From contig JAENVS010000019.1 in the NCBI GenBank assembly GCA_016650445.1, positions 1 through 34,269 on the forward strand: a stretch of 34,269 nucleotides of DNA, written 5' to 3'. Shown here in pieces: positions 7,918 through 16,090 of the stretch (positions are counted from its first letter, which is position 1; the number at the start of each line of letters is the position of its first letter). Under the pieces are notes generated by a model. It was not told the DNA's origin, did not search any database, and was given only the letters and a program-made list of their open reading frames with translations. The stretch is from Frankiaceae bacterium (GTDB taxonomy: Bacteria; Actinomycetota; Actinomycetes; Mycobacteriales; SCTD01). Position numbers and translations under genes: made by a program.

Positions 7918-9673
7918 GGCCGGGCTGCTCGGCGGGCGCTACACGCTCGGGGAGACGATCGGCGTCGGCGGCATGGCCGAGGTGTTCCGCGGCACCGACG
8001 TGCGCCTCGGTCGCGACGTCGCAGTGAAGGTGCTGCGCGCCGATCTCGCCCGCGACCCCTCCTTCCAGGCGCGCTTCCGCCGCGAGGCGCAGTCGGCCGC
8101 CTCCCTCAACGCGCCCTGCATCGTCTCGGTCTACGACACCGGCGAGGACAACGGCGTCCCGTACATCGTCATGGAGTACGTCGAGGGCCGCACCCTGCGC
8201 GACGTGCTGCAGACCGAGGGCCGGCTGCTCCCGCAGCGCGCACTCGAGGTCGGCGCCGACATCTGCGCGGCTCTCGACGTCGCGCACGGCGCGGGCATCG
8301 TGCACCGCGACATCAAGCCCGCCAACGTCATGCTGACCCCGCGCGGCGAGGTCAAGGTCATGGACTTCGGCATCGCCCGGGCGGTGTCCGACACGTCGAC
8401 GATGACACAGACGGCAGCGGTGATCGGCACTGCGGCGTACCTCTCCCCGGAGCAAGCGCGGGGGGAGCACGTCGACGCGCGGTCCGACATCTACTCGACC
8501 GGTTGCCTGCTCTACGAGCTCGTGACGGGCCAGCCGCCGTTCACCGGCGACAGCCCCGTCGCGGTCGCGTACCAGCACGTGCGTGAGAACCCGACCCCGC
8601 CTTCGGCGTACGACGACACCATGCCGCCGCAGGTCGACTCGGTTGTCCTCAAGGCGATGGCGAAGAACCCCGTCAACCGCTACCAGTCGGCGGACGAGAT
8701 GCGCGAGGACCTGCTGCGTGCAGCCGCGGGCGAAGCCGTTCTCGCGACGCCGTTCCTGCCGGAGCCGGAGACCACGATCGTCCCTGCGTCTGGTCTCTAC
8801 GTCCCGGAGGCCCGTCGCCGCGGTCCCGTGATCGCGGTGTTCGCGGCGATCCTCATCGCGCTCGCGATTCTCGTCGCGTTCGTCGTGAAAAACGTCCTCG
8901 GCAACGAGTCCGGGCTGGTCCCGACACCCTCCGTGCTCGGGCTTTCGCAGCAGGACGCGACGCTGCGGCTCGCCGACGAGGGGCTGCAGGTCGGCGAGGT
9001 CGAGACGACGTTCGACCAGAAGCCGGCCGGCACCGTCATCGCCCAGAGCCCGGAGGCCGGCTTCCTCGTCGAGAAGCGCGGCTCGATCCGGCTCACGGTG
9101 TCCAAGGGCATCGAGATGACCGTCGTCCCGCAGATCATCGGTCAGTCGCAGGAGGAGGCCGAGGCGCAGCTCAAGGACGCCAAGCTCGTGATCGGCCAGG
9201 TCATCACCCGCGACGTCAACCTACCGACCGGGCAGGTGCTGGCCATGCAGCCACCACCCGGCACCCAGGTCGCTGCGGGCACGAAGGTGACGTTGGTGGT
9301 CGCCTCCGGCCAGGTGCAGGTGCCCGACTTGCGCCTCAAGACGCAGGAGGAGGCCATCAAGGCGCTACAGACACTGGGCTTCTCCGTCGGCATCGAGCCG
9401 CGAGACGACCCCGCCTGCATCCCCGCTGACCCGGCCAGCAGCTGCAACAAGGTGATCGACCAGCGGCCGGTCAACCAGCTCGCGCCCCGGGGCTCGACGG
9501 TGGTCATCGTCATCGCCCGCGTGCCGGCCAGCCCGTCGCCATCGCCGTCGCCCACCGGCTTCTTCCCGCCGCCGAGCCCCGAGCCGTCCACCGAGCCCAC
9601 GCCGTCGCCGTCCCCGCAAGCCTCCCCGAGCCAGGCCCCGGCCCCCGCCCCGGCCGCCTCCGCGGCGCCCTGA
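7910..9673 (+). CDS. pknB: PknB, PASTA-domain Ser/Thr protein kinase
   Basis: The 587-residue product has a kinase domain (about 10-275) with GVGGMAEV, Lys40 (VAVK), HRDIKPAN (Asp134) and DFG (Asp152). The activation loop TSTMTQTAAVIGT carries the usual Thr autophosphorylation sites. A membrane helix (about 306-328) is followed by three PASTA units (about 337-545) and a Pro/Ser-rich tail of about 45 residues. PknB binds lipid II or muropeptides through PASTA and controls peptidoglycan synthesis and division. Family members in mycobacteria have four PASTA units, so this copy is one short. The two cysteines in the last unit (ACIPADPASSC) may form a disulfide. The ATG at 7910 follows GGCAGGAAGG. 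It is the last gene of the operon. Confidence 0.95.
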   Translation: MAEAGLLGGRYTLGETIGVGGMAEVFRGTDVRLGRDVAVKVLRADLARDPSFQARFRREAQSAASLNAPCIVSVYDTGEDNGVPYIVMEYVEGRTLRDVLQTEGRLLPQRALEVGADICAALDVAHGAGIVHRDIKPANVMLTPRGEVKVMDFGIARAVSDTSTMTQTAAVIGTAAYLSPEQARGEHVDARSDIYSTGCLLYELVTGQPPFTGDSPVAVAYQHVRENPTPPSAYDDTMPPQVDSVVLKAMAKNPVNRYQSADEMREDLLRAAAGEAVLATPFLPEPETTIVPASGLYVPEARRRGPVIAVFAAILIALAILVAFVVKNVLGNESGLVPTPSVLGLSQQDATLRLADEGLQVGEVETTFDQKPAGTVIAQSPEAGFLVEKRGSIRLTVSKGIEMTVVPQIIGQSQEEAEAQLKDAKLVIGQVITRDVNLPTGQVLAMQPPPGTQVAAGTKVTLVVASGQVQVPDLRLKTQEEAIKALQTLGFSVGIEPRDDPACIPADPASSCNKVIDQRPVNQLAPRGSTVVIVIARVPASPSPSPSPTGFFPPPSPEPSTEPTPSPSPQASPSQAPAPAPAASAAP

Positions 9674-9687
9674 CCCCCGCCCGCCCG

Positions 9688-9730
9688 GCCGCCATCCCGC
9701 GCACACCCACCGTTGATCATGGGAGGCGGC
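9688..9730. terminator. Possible bidirectional terminator between pknB and trpG
   Basis: GCCGCCATCCC (9688-9698) pairs with GGGAGGCGGC (9721-9730) with one bulged A, leaving a 22-base loop. It lies between the convergent 3' ends of pknB and trpG, where a shared terminator is expected. There is no T run and the loop is large. Confidence 0.4.
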
Positions 9731-9767
9731 TGCAGCGGGAGGTGACTGCGGACAGGGCAGGGCGGCG

Positions 9768-10418
9768 TCAGCCGAAGGCGGCGAGGCGCTTGTCCTCGAC
9801 GCGCTGCGCGAGCGGCGGCGCGAGAGCAGCGGCCTGCGGGTCACCGCACTGGCCCAGCCACGTCGCCAGCATCGTGTGACCGCCCTGGGTGAGCACCGAC
9901 TCCGGGTGGAACTGCACACCCTCGATCGGGCGGTCGCGGTGTCGCATCGCCATCACGACACCGCTTGCGGTCCGGCCGGTGACCGCGAGCTCCGCGGGCA
10001 GCGTGCCCTCCTCGACGGCGAGTGAGTGGTAGCGCGTTGCCGTGAACGGGCTCGGCAACCCGTGCAGCACGCCCGCCCCGTCGTGGAGGACCTCGCTGGT
10101 CTTGCCGTGCAGCAGCTCAGGCGCGCGACTGACGGTGGCGCCGTGCGCGACCGCGATCGCCTGATGCCCGAGGCACACGCCGAGCAGCGGCAGCCCGCGC
10201 TGCTCGCACTCCCTAACCATGTCGACCGAGCAGCCGGCATCCTCCGGGACCCCGGGCCCCGGTGACAGCAGCACGCCGTCGTAGCCGTCGACGTCGGCCG
10301 GTGCGACCTCGTCGTTGCGGCGTACGACGCACTCCGCGCCGAGCTGCCCGAGGTACTGCACCAGGTTGAACACGAAGCTGTCGTAGTTATCGACGACAAG
10401 GATCCTGGCCGGGCTCAC
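9768..10418 (-). CDS. trpG: TrpG/PabA-type glutamine amidotransferase
   Basis: The 216-residue class I glutamine amidotransferase has nucleophile Cys82 in GVCLGHQ and His171/Glu173 in VQFHPES. It would release ammonia from glutamine for an anthranilate synthase (TrpE) or aminodeoxychorismate synthase (PabB) partner, neither of which is in this window. The first residues (ILVVDNYDSFVFNLVQYL) are typical of this subfamily. The position next to pknB matches M. tuberculosis trpG (Rv0013). Whether it serves tryptophan or folate synthesis cannot be told from sequence alone. The GTG start at 10418 lies 9 bases after the acyl-CoA synthetase stop, making it the last gene of a five-gene minus-strand operon. 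Confidence 0.92.
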   Translation of the reverse strand: MSPARILVVDNYDSFVFNLVQYLGQLGAECVVRRNDEVAPADVDGYDGVLLSPGPGVPEDAGCSVDMVRECEQRGLPLLGVCLGHQAIAVAHGATVSRAPELLHGKTSEVLHDGAGVLHGLPSPFTATRYHSLAVEEGTLPAELAVTGRTASGVVMAMRHRDRPIEGVQFHPESVLTQGGHTMLATWLGQCGDPQAAALAPPLAQRVEDKRLAAFG

Positions 10419-10427
10419 CCGCTCAGG

Positions 10428-12344
10428 CTAGGACTTCTTCGCCGGTGCCTTCTTCGCGGCCTTCTTGGCGGGGGCCTTCTTCGCCACGGTCTTCGTGATC
10501 GTCGCCTTCTTCGCGGCCGTCCTCTTGGCCGGCGCCTTCTTCGCCGGCTCCGCCGCGGCCGGCCGGACCTTGCCGCCGGGAACGGACGCCGGCTTCGGCG
10601 CCGCCCCCTTTGCCGCCTTCTCCCGCTCCTCCTCGACGAGCACCCGCCGCAGGACCTTGCCGACGACCGTGCGCGGGAGGTCGCCCCGGAACTCGACGAG
10701 CTTGGGAACCTTGTACGCCGCCAGGCTCGCCGCGCAGTGGGCGGTCACGTCGTCCTCGGTCAGGTCGGCACCGCTCTGCTTCACGATGAACGCCTTGACG
10801 GTCTCCCCGCGGTACTTGTCGGGTACGCCGATCACCACCGCGTCCGCGACGCCAGGCAACGCGAACAGCACCTCCTCCACCTCGGACGGGTAGATGTTGA
10901 ACCCGCCCGCGATGATGAGCTCCTTCTTGCGGTCGACGATGCTGAAGAAGCCGTCCTCATCCATCACGGCGACATCGCCGGTCAGCAGGTAGCCGTCGTC
11001 GGTGAACACGCCGTCCTGCTCGTCCTTGTTCCAGTAACCCAGGAACACCTGCGGGCCGGCGATCGCCAGCTCGCCGGGCTCGCCGGGCGGCACCTGCTTG
11101 GCGGCGTTGTCCTGGTCGACGATCTTGCAGCGCGTCCCCGGCAGCGGCAGCCCGATCGTGCCGGGCTTACGCGTGCCGCTCACCGGGTTGGCGTGCGTCG
11201 ACGGCGACGTCTCGGTCATGCCGTAGCCCTCGATCAGCCGCGCGCCGGAGATGCGCTCGAACTGCTCCTGGATCTCCACCGGCAGCTTCATGGCGCCGGA
11301 GACGCACAGCCGGATCGAGCGCAGGTCGTGCTGCTTGGCCTTGGGGCTGTCCGCGATCGCCTTGTAGATCGGGGGTACGCCGGGGAACGTCGTCGGCTTC
11401 CACTCGTCGATCGCCGCGAAGACCAGGTCGAGGTCGAAGCGCGGCAGCAGGACGAGCGTGCCGCCCATGAGGACGCTGCCGGTCATCGCGACGGTGAGGC
11501 CGTAGGCGTGGAACAGCGGCAGCACGCCGAGGGTCACCTCCTTGCCCGCCTTCGCGCCGGTGTCCCACAGCCGGTTCATGTAGGCGTTGCTGACGAGGTT
11601 GTAGTGCGTGAGCATCGCGCCCTTGGACAGCCCGGTGGTGCCGCCGGTGTACTGCAGCAGCGCGAGGTCGGTCTCCGGGTCGAGGGCGACCTGCCGGGTC
11701 GGCGTGCCGGCGCTCTTGAGCAGAGCTGTGAACTGCTTGACCGCCGCGCCCTTCGGCAGGTCCGCCGTGATCTCCGCGCGGGCCTTGCGTGCCTTCGCGA
11801 TCGGGAGCCTCAGCTGCAGGCGCTTCGCCGTCGGGAGGTAGTCGGCCACCGACGTGACGATGACGTGCTCGAGCGCGGTGTCCTTCTGCACCTTCGCGAC
11901 CGTCTCGAAGACGCGGTCGAGGCAGACAACGACCTTCGCGCCGCAGTCGGCGAGCTGGTGGCGCAGCTCGCTCTCGGTGTAGAGCGGGTTGTGCTGGACG
12001 ACGATCGCCCCAAGGCGCAGGGCCGCGAAGAAGGTGATGACGTTCTGCGGGCAGTTGGGCAGGACGATCGCGACGCGGTCACCCTTGCCGACCCCGAGGC
12101 CGGCCAGCGCCGTCGCGAACCTGTCGACCTCGTCCTTGAGCGACTTGTAGCTCATCTTGCTGCCGAGGAACGCGAGTGCCGTGTTGGTCGGGAACGACGA
12201 TGCGGCGTCGTCGAGCAACCGTGTCAGCGGCACCTTCGGGAACTCGAAGTCGGCCGGTACGCCCTCGGGGTAGCTGCGGATCCATGGCCGGTCGGCGTAC
12301 GACGTGCGTGGTGCAACTGCCTTCTTGGCTGCCTGCCGGGCCAT
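10428..12344 (-). CDS. Long-chain acyl-CoA synthetase with histone-H1-like tail
   Basis: This 638-residue ANL-superfamily enzyme should activate a fatty acid with ATP and CoA. Motifs are the P-loop YTGGTTGLSKGA (about 232-243), YGMTETSP, TGD, DRKKELI, and the catalytic C-terminal lysine in VVGKVLRR. After the normal end of the fold (about residue 570) comes a tail of about 65 residues. Its last 40 are made of AKKAPAK-type repeats, as in histone H1 or the mycobacterial HupB tail. The N-terminus also begins ARQAAKKAV. Such tails bind DNA or other polyanions, so the enzyme may associate with nucleoid, membrane or polyphosphate; that is inference. The ATG at 12344 follows GGGAGG by 10 bases. This gene is inserted where sortase operons of relatives usually continue straight to trpG. 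Confidence 0.9.
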   Translation of the reverse strand: MARQAAKKAVAPRTSYADRPWIRSYPEGVPADFEFPKVPLTRLLDDAASSFPTNTALAFLGSKMSYKSLKDEVDRFATALAGLGVGKGDRVAIVLPNCPQNVITFFAALRLGAIVVQHNPLYTESELRHQLADCGAKVVVCLDRVFETVAKVQKDTALEHVIVTSVADYLPTAKRLQLRLPIAKARKARAEITADLPKGAAVKQFTALLKSAGTPTRQVALDPETDLALLQYTGGTTGLSKGAMLTHYNLVSNAYMNRLWDTGAKAGKEVTLGVLPLFHAYGLTVAMTGSVLMGGTLVLLPRFDLDLVFAAIDEWKPTTFPGVPPIYKAIADSPKAKQHDLRSIRLCVSGAMKLPVEIQEQFERISGARLIEGYGMTETSPSTHANPVSGTRKPGTIGLPLPGTRCKIVDQDNAAKQVPPGEPGELAIAGPQVFLGYWNKDEQDGVFTDDGYLLTGDVAVMDEDGFFSIVDRKKELIIAGGFNIYPSEVEEVLFALPGVADAVVIGVPDKYRGETVKAFIVKQSGADLTEDDVTAHCAASLAAYKVPKLVEFRGDLPRTVVGKVLRRVLVEEEREKAAKGAAPKPASVPGGKVRPAAAEPAKKAPAKRTAAKKATITKTVAKKAPAKKAAKKAPAKKS

Positions 12345-12360
12345 GGCGGTGGTGCCTCCC

Positions 12361-12546
12361 TCAGACGTCGAGCGGTGCGGCGGATTGTGGCACGTCGACG
12401 TTGACGTCCTGGTAGGGCAGCAGCTGCTCGACGTGGGGGAACACCACGAAGAACAGCAGGGCGAGCACGGCCGTCGTCAGCAGCAGACTGCACAGCAGCT
12501 TTCCGACGAGGCCGCCAGGGAAGGTGCGCCACAGCCAGCCGTACAT
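12361..12546 (-). CDS. Small single-pass membrane protein downstream of sortase
   Basis: The 61-residue product starts MYGWLWRTFPGG, has one strong hydrophobic helix (about 14-37), and ends in an acidic tail of about 24 residues with the stretch VEQLLPYQDVNVDV. I know similar small proteins beside class E sortases in actinobacteria but no function for them. The ATG at 12546 is preferred over an upstream GTG at 12555, because AGGGGG lies about 9 bases before the ATG and only 1 base then separates it from the sortase stop. The acyl-CoA synthetase starts 16 bases after its stop. Confidence 0.8.
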   Translation of the reverse strand: MYGWLWRTFPGGLVGKLLCSLLLTTAVLALLFFVVFPHVEQLLPYQDVNVDVPQSAAPLDV

Positions 12547-12547
12547 C

Positions 12548-13243
12548 TCAGGCACCCCCTGTCAGCGCCGGCGGTTCGCCGCTGCTCTTCGCCAGCGCGC
12601 TGTCGAGGAGGGCGTGCACGATCAGCCGCGTCGTCGCGGAGTACTTCGGGTTGCACGTCGTCAGCGTGAGCAGCTTCTGCTTCGGGACCGCGTCGCGCTG
12701 ACCGGGCACGGCGTAGATCACCTCGACGGCGGTCGGCTTGACCACCCGCAGGCTGGTGACCCGGTAGGTGAACCAGGTGTCCCGGCTCTCCACGACGATG
12801 GCGTCACCGGTGCGCAGCTCGTCGATCCGGTTGAACGGTGCGCCGTACGTCGTGCGGTGCCCGCTGACGACCATGTTGCCGACTCCGCCGGGCAGCGCGG
12901 TGTCGGGGTAGTGACCCGGTCCTCGCTTGAGGTCCTCGGTGCCGACGCCCTCGACGACGACCTTCGCGTGCCCCCTGCCCACCATGCCGATGCGGGGGAT
13001 CCACAGGATGGCGACGCCGCTGCCGAGGGGGATCTCCGCGAGCTTGACGCCGGGCGAGGGCGACGGCGACGGCGGGGCGGCCCAGGTCTCGTGGATCGCG
13101 TCGCCGAGGCGGGACTGCTCCTTGTCGGTGTAGAGGTTGGTGAAGTAGAGCTCGTAGACGCAGAACAGCAGCACAACGATGCCGAGCGTGATGAGCGTCT
13201 GCCCGAGCCCGCGCAGGAACGTGCGCACGCCGTCGGCGGTCAC
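12548..13243 (-). CDS. Class E sortase
   Basis: The 231-residue product has an N-terminal membrane helix (about 13-36), a short Pro/Ser linker (SPSPSP) and a sortase domain. The catalytic triad is visible: His129 in SGHRTTYG, Cys197 in TLTTCNP and Arg206. Sortase E attaches proteins with a C-terminal LAxTG signal to the peptidoglycan. No such substrate is visible in this window. The GTG start at 13243 overlaps the DUF881 stop as GTGA. Upstream in-frame sequence lies within DUF881 and reads as Arg-rich shadow. The neighbourhood (DUF881 - sortase - small membrane protein - trpG) is standard for actinobacteria. Confidence 0.93.
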   Translation of the reverse strand: MTADGVRTFLRGLGQTLITLGIVVLLFCVYELYFTNLYTDKEQSRLGDAIHETWAAPPSPSPSPGVKLAEIPLGSGVAILWIPRIGMVGRGHAKVVVEGVGTEDLKRGPGHYPDTALPGGVGNMVVSGHRTTYGAPFNRIDELRTGDAIVVESRDTWFTYRVTSLRVVKPTAVEVIYAVPGQRDAVPKQKLLTLTTCNPKYSATTRLIVHALLDSALAKSSGEPPALTGGA

Positions 13244-13992
13244 GACCCGCCGCCCCGGCTCCGCACGACGTGGGGCAGCTCGAGCGGCCCGTCGTACGCC
13301 GGCAGATCGAGCTCGTCGGCGGACCGCACCGCGTAACCCAGGCCGTAGCGGTCGACGAACGTGCGGAAGAACTGCACGCCCGGCTCCTCCTCGAGCGCGT
13401 CGCGCAGCCGGTCCTGGTCGCCGATCGCGCTGACGACGAACGGAGGGCTGTAGACGCGCCCGTGCAGGATCACCGTGTTGCCCACGCAGCGCACGGCGCT
13501 CGTCGAGATGACGCGCTGCCCCATCAGCGTCATCGCCTCCGCACCACCCGACCACAGCGCGTTGACCACGGACTGAAGGTCCTGCTGGTGGACGACGAGG
13601 TCGTCGGGGTTGTCGGGGTTGTCGGAGGCCGCCGGGACCCCCTCCTGGCGCGGGGCATCGTCGAGGCTCACCGTGACACCCGGCCCTGAGACCGCCACCA
13701 GACCCGCGCCGAGCGCGAGCGCATCGCCCTTGGCCCGCTCTGCCGCGACCAGGCTGTTGCCGACGGCGGCCGCGGCCTGGACGCGGGCGACGGCGGCCCG
13801 GAGCGCCGCGGCCCGGCGCTCCTGGGCGTCGACCGTCCGGCGCTCGGCAGAGATCAGGTCGGTGACCTGGGTACGCCGGCCGGCCCTCAGGTCGGTCCCA
13901 TCAGCGGTGGCGGCCGTGGTGGCGAACAGCAAGCCGGCCAGCAGCGACGTCACCGGGACCAGCACCCGCCAGGGAGCCACTGGGCCCGCCAC
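13240..13992 (-). CDS. DUF881 family membrane-anchored protein
   Basis: The 250-residue product has an N-terminal membrane helix (about 8-30), a coiled-coil-like Ala/Arg/Glu region (about 38-90), and the DUF881 domain with GPGVTVSL and DLVVHQQDLQSVVNALWSGGAEAM. It equals Rv0012 by position. DUF881 proteins are linked by position to division genes, but no activity is established that I can state. The GTG at 13992 was chosen because GGGAGG lies 5 bases upstream. A TTG at 14064 would only add 24 residues. Transcription diverges from crgA, and the 97 bases between them must hold both promoters. It is the first gene of the sortase/trpG operon. Confidence 0.88.
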   Translation of the reverse strand: MAGPVAPWRVLVPVTSLLAGLLFATTAATADGTDLRAGRRTQVTDLISAERRTVDAQERRAAALRAAVARVQAAAAVGNSLVAAERAKGDALALGAGLVAVSGPGVTVSLDDAPRQEGVPAASDNPDNPDDLVVHQQDLQSVVNALWSGGAEAMTLMGQRVISTSAVRCVGNTVILHGRVYSPPFVVSAIGDQDRLRDALEEEPGVQFFRTFVDRYGLGYAVRSADELDLPAYDGPLELPHVVRSRGGGS

Positions 13993-14089
13993 GTACGCCT
14001 CCCGGTTGTCGTCGTCACCTACGCTAGCCGCAGAAATCCAGACAGCATCCGGACGGTCCGCCAAGAATCAGCCAAGAAGGAGCAGCGAC

Positions 14090-14347
14090 GTGCCCGAGTC
14101 CAAGAAGCGCAAGAAGGCGGTCTACACCCCGCCGCCCGCGCCGACCTCGGCACGCAAGCGCAAGCCCAGCCCCATCTGGCTCGCGCCGCTGATGCTGGCG
14201 CTGTTCGGCATCGGGATCCTGTGGCTCGTCGTGTTCTACCTGTCCCAGGGCAAGATGCCGGTGGTGGGCGCGCTCGACAACTGGAACCTCGTCGTCGGGT
14301 TCGGGTTCATCGTGGCCGGTTTCGCGCTGTCCACGCAGTGGCGCTGA
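14090..14347 (+). CDS. crgA: CrgA, cell division protein
   Basis: The 85-residue product has a basic N-terminus (ESKKRKK), a Pro-rich stretch, and two membrane helices (about 33-53 and 64-82). CrgA is an actinobacterial divisome protein that recruits or stabilises FtsZ, FtsQ, FtsI and CwsA at the septum. Length and topology match the family. The GTG at 14090 follows GAAGGAG by about 7 bases. Position next to DUF881 and near the kinase operon matches M. tuberculosis Rv0011c. Confidence 0.95.
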   Translation: MPESKKRKKAVYTPPPAPTSARKRKPSPIWLAPLMLALFGIGILWLVVFYLSQGKMPVVGALDNWNLVVGFGFIVAGFALSTQWR

Positions 14348-14404
14348 GCGCGACCTTCCGGGTTTAGCCCGCGAAAGTTACACGGCTGTCGTTCTCCCCA
14401 GGGG

Positions 14405-14423
14405 TTGTCCACACTGTGGACGC
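14405..14423. promoter_or_regulatory. Inverted pair of DnaA boxes
   Basis: TTGTCCACA at 14405-14413 is a perfect match to the actinobacterial DnaA-box consensus. On the other strand GCGTCCACA (14423-14415) matches seven of nine positions. Together they form the palindrome GTCCACA-C-TGTGGAC (14407-14421) in the convergent gap between crgA and the thiolase. A DnaA-binding site outside oriC is plausible, since gyrB and gyrA place oriC nearby. Confidence 0.5.
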
Positions 14424-14467
14424 CGTGACCCGGTTGTGACCGCTGCGGCGCGACTCAAACCGACGGA

Positions 14468-15610
14468 TCAGAGCAGTTCCAGGATCGTGGCGTTGGCCTG
14501 GCCGCCGCCCTCGCACATCGTCTGCAGGCCGTAGCGGATCCCGTTGTCGCGCATGTGGTGCACCAGGGTCGTCATCAGCCGGGCGCCGGAGCCGCCGAGC
14601 GGGTGGCCCAGCGCGATGGCGCCGCCGTTCGGGTTGAGCGCCTTCTCGTCCGCGCCGAGCTCCTTGAGCCAGGCGAGCGGCACCGGCGCGAAGGCCTCGT
14701 TGACCTCGAACGCGCCGATGTCGCTGATCTTCAGGCCCGACTTGGCCAGCGCCTTCTGCGTGGCCGGGATGGGGGCGTGCAGCATCGGCATCGGCTCGGC
14801 CGCAGCGAGCACCGCGGTGTGCACGCGGGCGAGCGGGGTCAGCCCGTGGGCCTTGGCGAACTCGCTGGTGGTGACGAGCAGCGCCGCCGAGCCGTCGGAG
14901 ATCTGCGAGGCGTTGCCGGCGTGGATGACGCCGTCCTCCTTGAACGCCGGCTTGAGCGAGCCGAGCTTCTCGATGGTGCCGCCGCGCCGGACGCCCTCGT
15001 CGGTGTCGATGACGACGCCGTCCGGGTTGGTGACCGGGACGATCTGGTTCTTGAAGCGGCCCTCGTCGATCGCGGCCGCCGCCTTCTCGTGCGAGGCGAG
15101 CGAGAACTCGTCGAGCTGCTGGCGGGACAGGCCCCACCGCTCCGCGATCTGCTCGGCGCCGATGCCCTGGTTCGGGAAGTCCTCGCCGTACCGCGCGATG
15201 TACATCGAGCCGAGCGGGCTGGCGGTGAACGACGAGCCCATCGGCGTACGGGACATGACCTCGACGCCACCGGCGACAGCCAGGTCGTACTGCCCGGACA
15301 CCACGCCGGCGGCGGCGAAGTGGACCGACTGCTGGGAGGAGCCGCACTGGCGGTCGACGGTGGTGCCGGGCACCGACTCGGGCCAGCCGGCCGACAGGAC
15401 AGCCGTGCGGGCGATGTCGAACGTCTGCTCGCCGACCTGCATGACGCAGCCCCACACGACGTCGTCGACGAGGGCCGGGTCGATGCCGGTCCGCTCGACG
15501 ATGGCCTGGAGCACGAGCGCGGACAGATCTGCCGAGTGGACGCCGGACAGGCCGCCGTTGCGCTTGCCGACCGGGGTCCGGACTGCCTCGACGATCACGG
15601 CATCACGCAC
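14468..15610 (-). CDS. Acetyl-CoA C-acyltransferase (thiolase)
   Basis: This 380-residue thiolase has the acyl-accepting Cys89 in DRQCGSSQQ, His336 in LGHPLGGSGAR and the base Cys366 in MCEGGGQANA. The family either cleaves 3-ketoacyl-CoA in beta-oxidation or condenses two acetyl-CoA. The QCGSSQQ active-site context resembles FadA-like degradative thiolases, but the direction cannot be fixed from sequence. The GTG start at 15610 follows GTGGAGG by about 6 bases. It is a single gene, diverging from the PH-domain gene and converging on crgA. It is an addition to the conserved gene block and may serve the same lipid metabolism as the acyl-CoA synthetase. Confidence 0.92.
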   Translation of the reverse strand: MRDAVIVEAVRTPVGKRNGGLSGVHSADLSALVLQAIVERTGIDPALVDDVVWGCVMQVGEQTFDIARTAVLSAGWPESVPGTTVDRQCGSSQQSVHFAAAGVVSGQYDLAVAGGVEVMSRTPMGSSFTASPLGSMYIARYGEDFPNQGIGAEQIAERWGLSRQQLDEFSLASHEKAAAAIDEGRFKNQIVPVTNPDGVVIDTDEGVRRGGTIEKLGSLKPAFKEDGVIHAGNASQISDGSAALLVTTSEFAKAHGLTPLARVHTAVLAAAEPMPMLHAPIPATQKALAKSGLKISDIGAFEVNEAFAPVPLAWLKELGADEKALNPNGGAIALGHPLGGSGARLMTTLVHHMRDNGIRYGLQTMCEGGGQANATILELL

Positions 15611-15691
15611 GGCGTACCTCCACTGTTAGTCGCGGTTCACACAAATGTACGACGGGCCCTCGGCGCAGATCGGCATGGCAGGCTTGTGACG

Positions 15692-16090
15692 ATGGACACG
15701 TTGATCATCCGGGTGCCTCGGCAGCGGGCGTACGGGCTGCTGGCTCTCGCCGCGGTGCTGGTCGTCGTCGCCGTGCTGTCCGATCCGGCCGGGCGGTTGC
15801 TGACGTTGCCCGCGGCTGTCGCGGTCCTCGCACTCGCCGTTCGCGACCTGCGCAGCGGGCCGGTCCTGCGTGCGGGCCCGGCCGGCGTCGAGGTGCTGCA
15901 GGGCGCACGACGCCTGCGGGTCGGCTGGGATCGGGTCGAGCGGATGCGGGTCGTGAAGGACCGCCGCACCGAGATGCTCGAGCTCGACCTCGGCAGCACC
16001 CTGGCACTGCTGTCGCGCCATCGTCTCGGCCGGCTCCCCGCGGACGTGCTCACCGATCTGCTCGCGATCCGCGCTTCGGTCAGCCGGTGA
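15692..16090 (+). CDS. PH-like (bPH) domain membrane protein
   Basis: The 132-residue product has two N-terminal membrane helices (about 11-28 and 34-50), then a small bacterial PH-like domain with the pattern LRAGPAGVEVLQG...RVGWDRVERMRV. Function is unknown in the family. Position beside crgA and cyclophilin equals Rv0010c. The ATG at 15692 is preferred to a GTG at 15686, because GGCAGG sits about 9 bases before the ATG and only 3 before the GTG. The 3' end overlaps the convergent rhomboid gene by 11 bases. Confidence 0.85.
   Translation: MDTLIIRVPRQRAYGLLALAAVLVVVAVLSDPAGRLLTLPAAVAVLALAVRDLRSGPVLRAGPAGVEVLQGARRLRVGWDRVERMRVVKDRRTEMLELDLGSTLALLSRHRLGRLPADVLTDLLAIRASVSR

Noticed and set aside
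10436..10560. CRISPR-like short repeats
   Set aside because: The repeats are GCC/TTC-rich codons of the AKKAPAK tail of the acyl-CoA synthetase; there are no spacers of constant length. The Ig array is likewise protein-coding repetition.
10737..12404. 555-codon plus frame opposite the acyl-CoA synthetase
   Set aside because: The minus frame carries all ANL motifs; the plus frame is low-complexity Arg/Val/Gly shadow.
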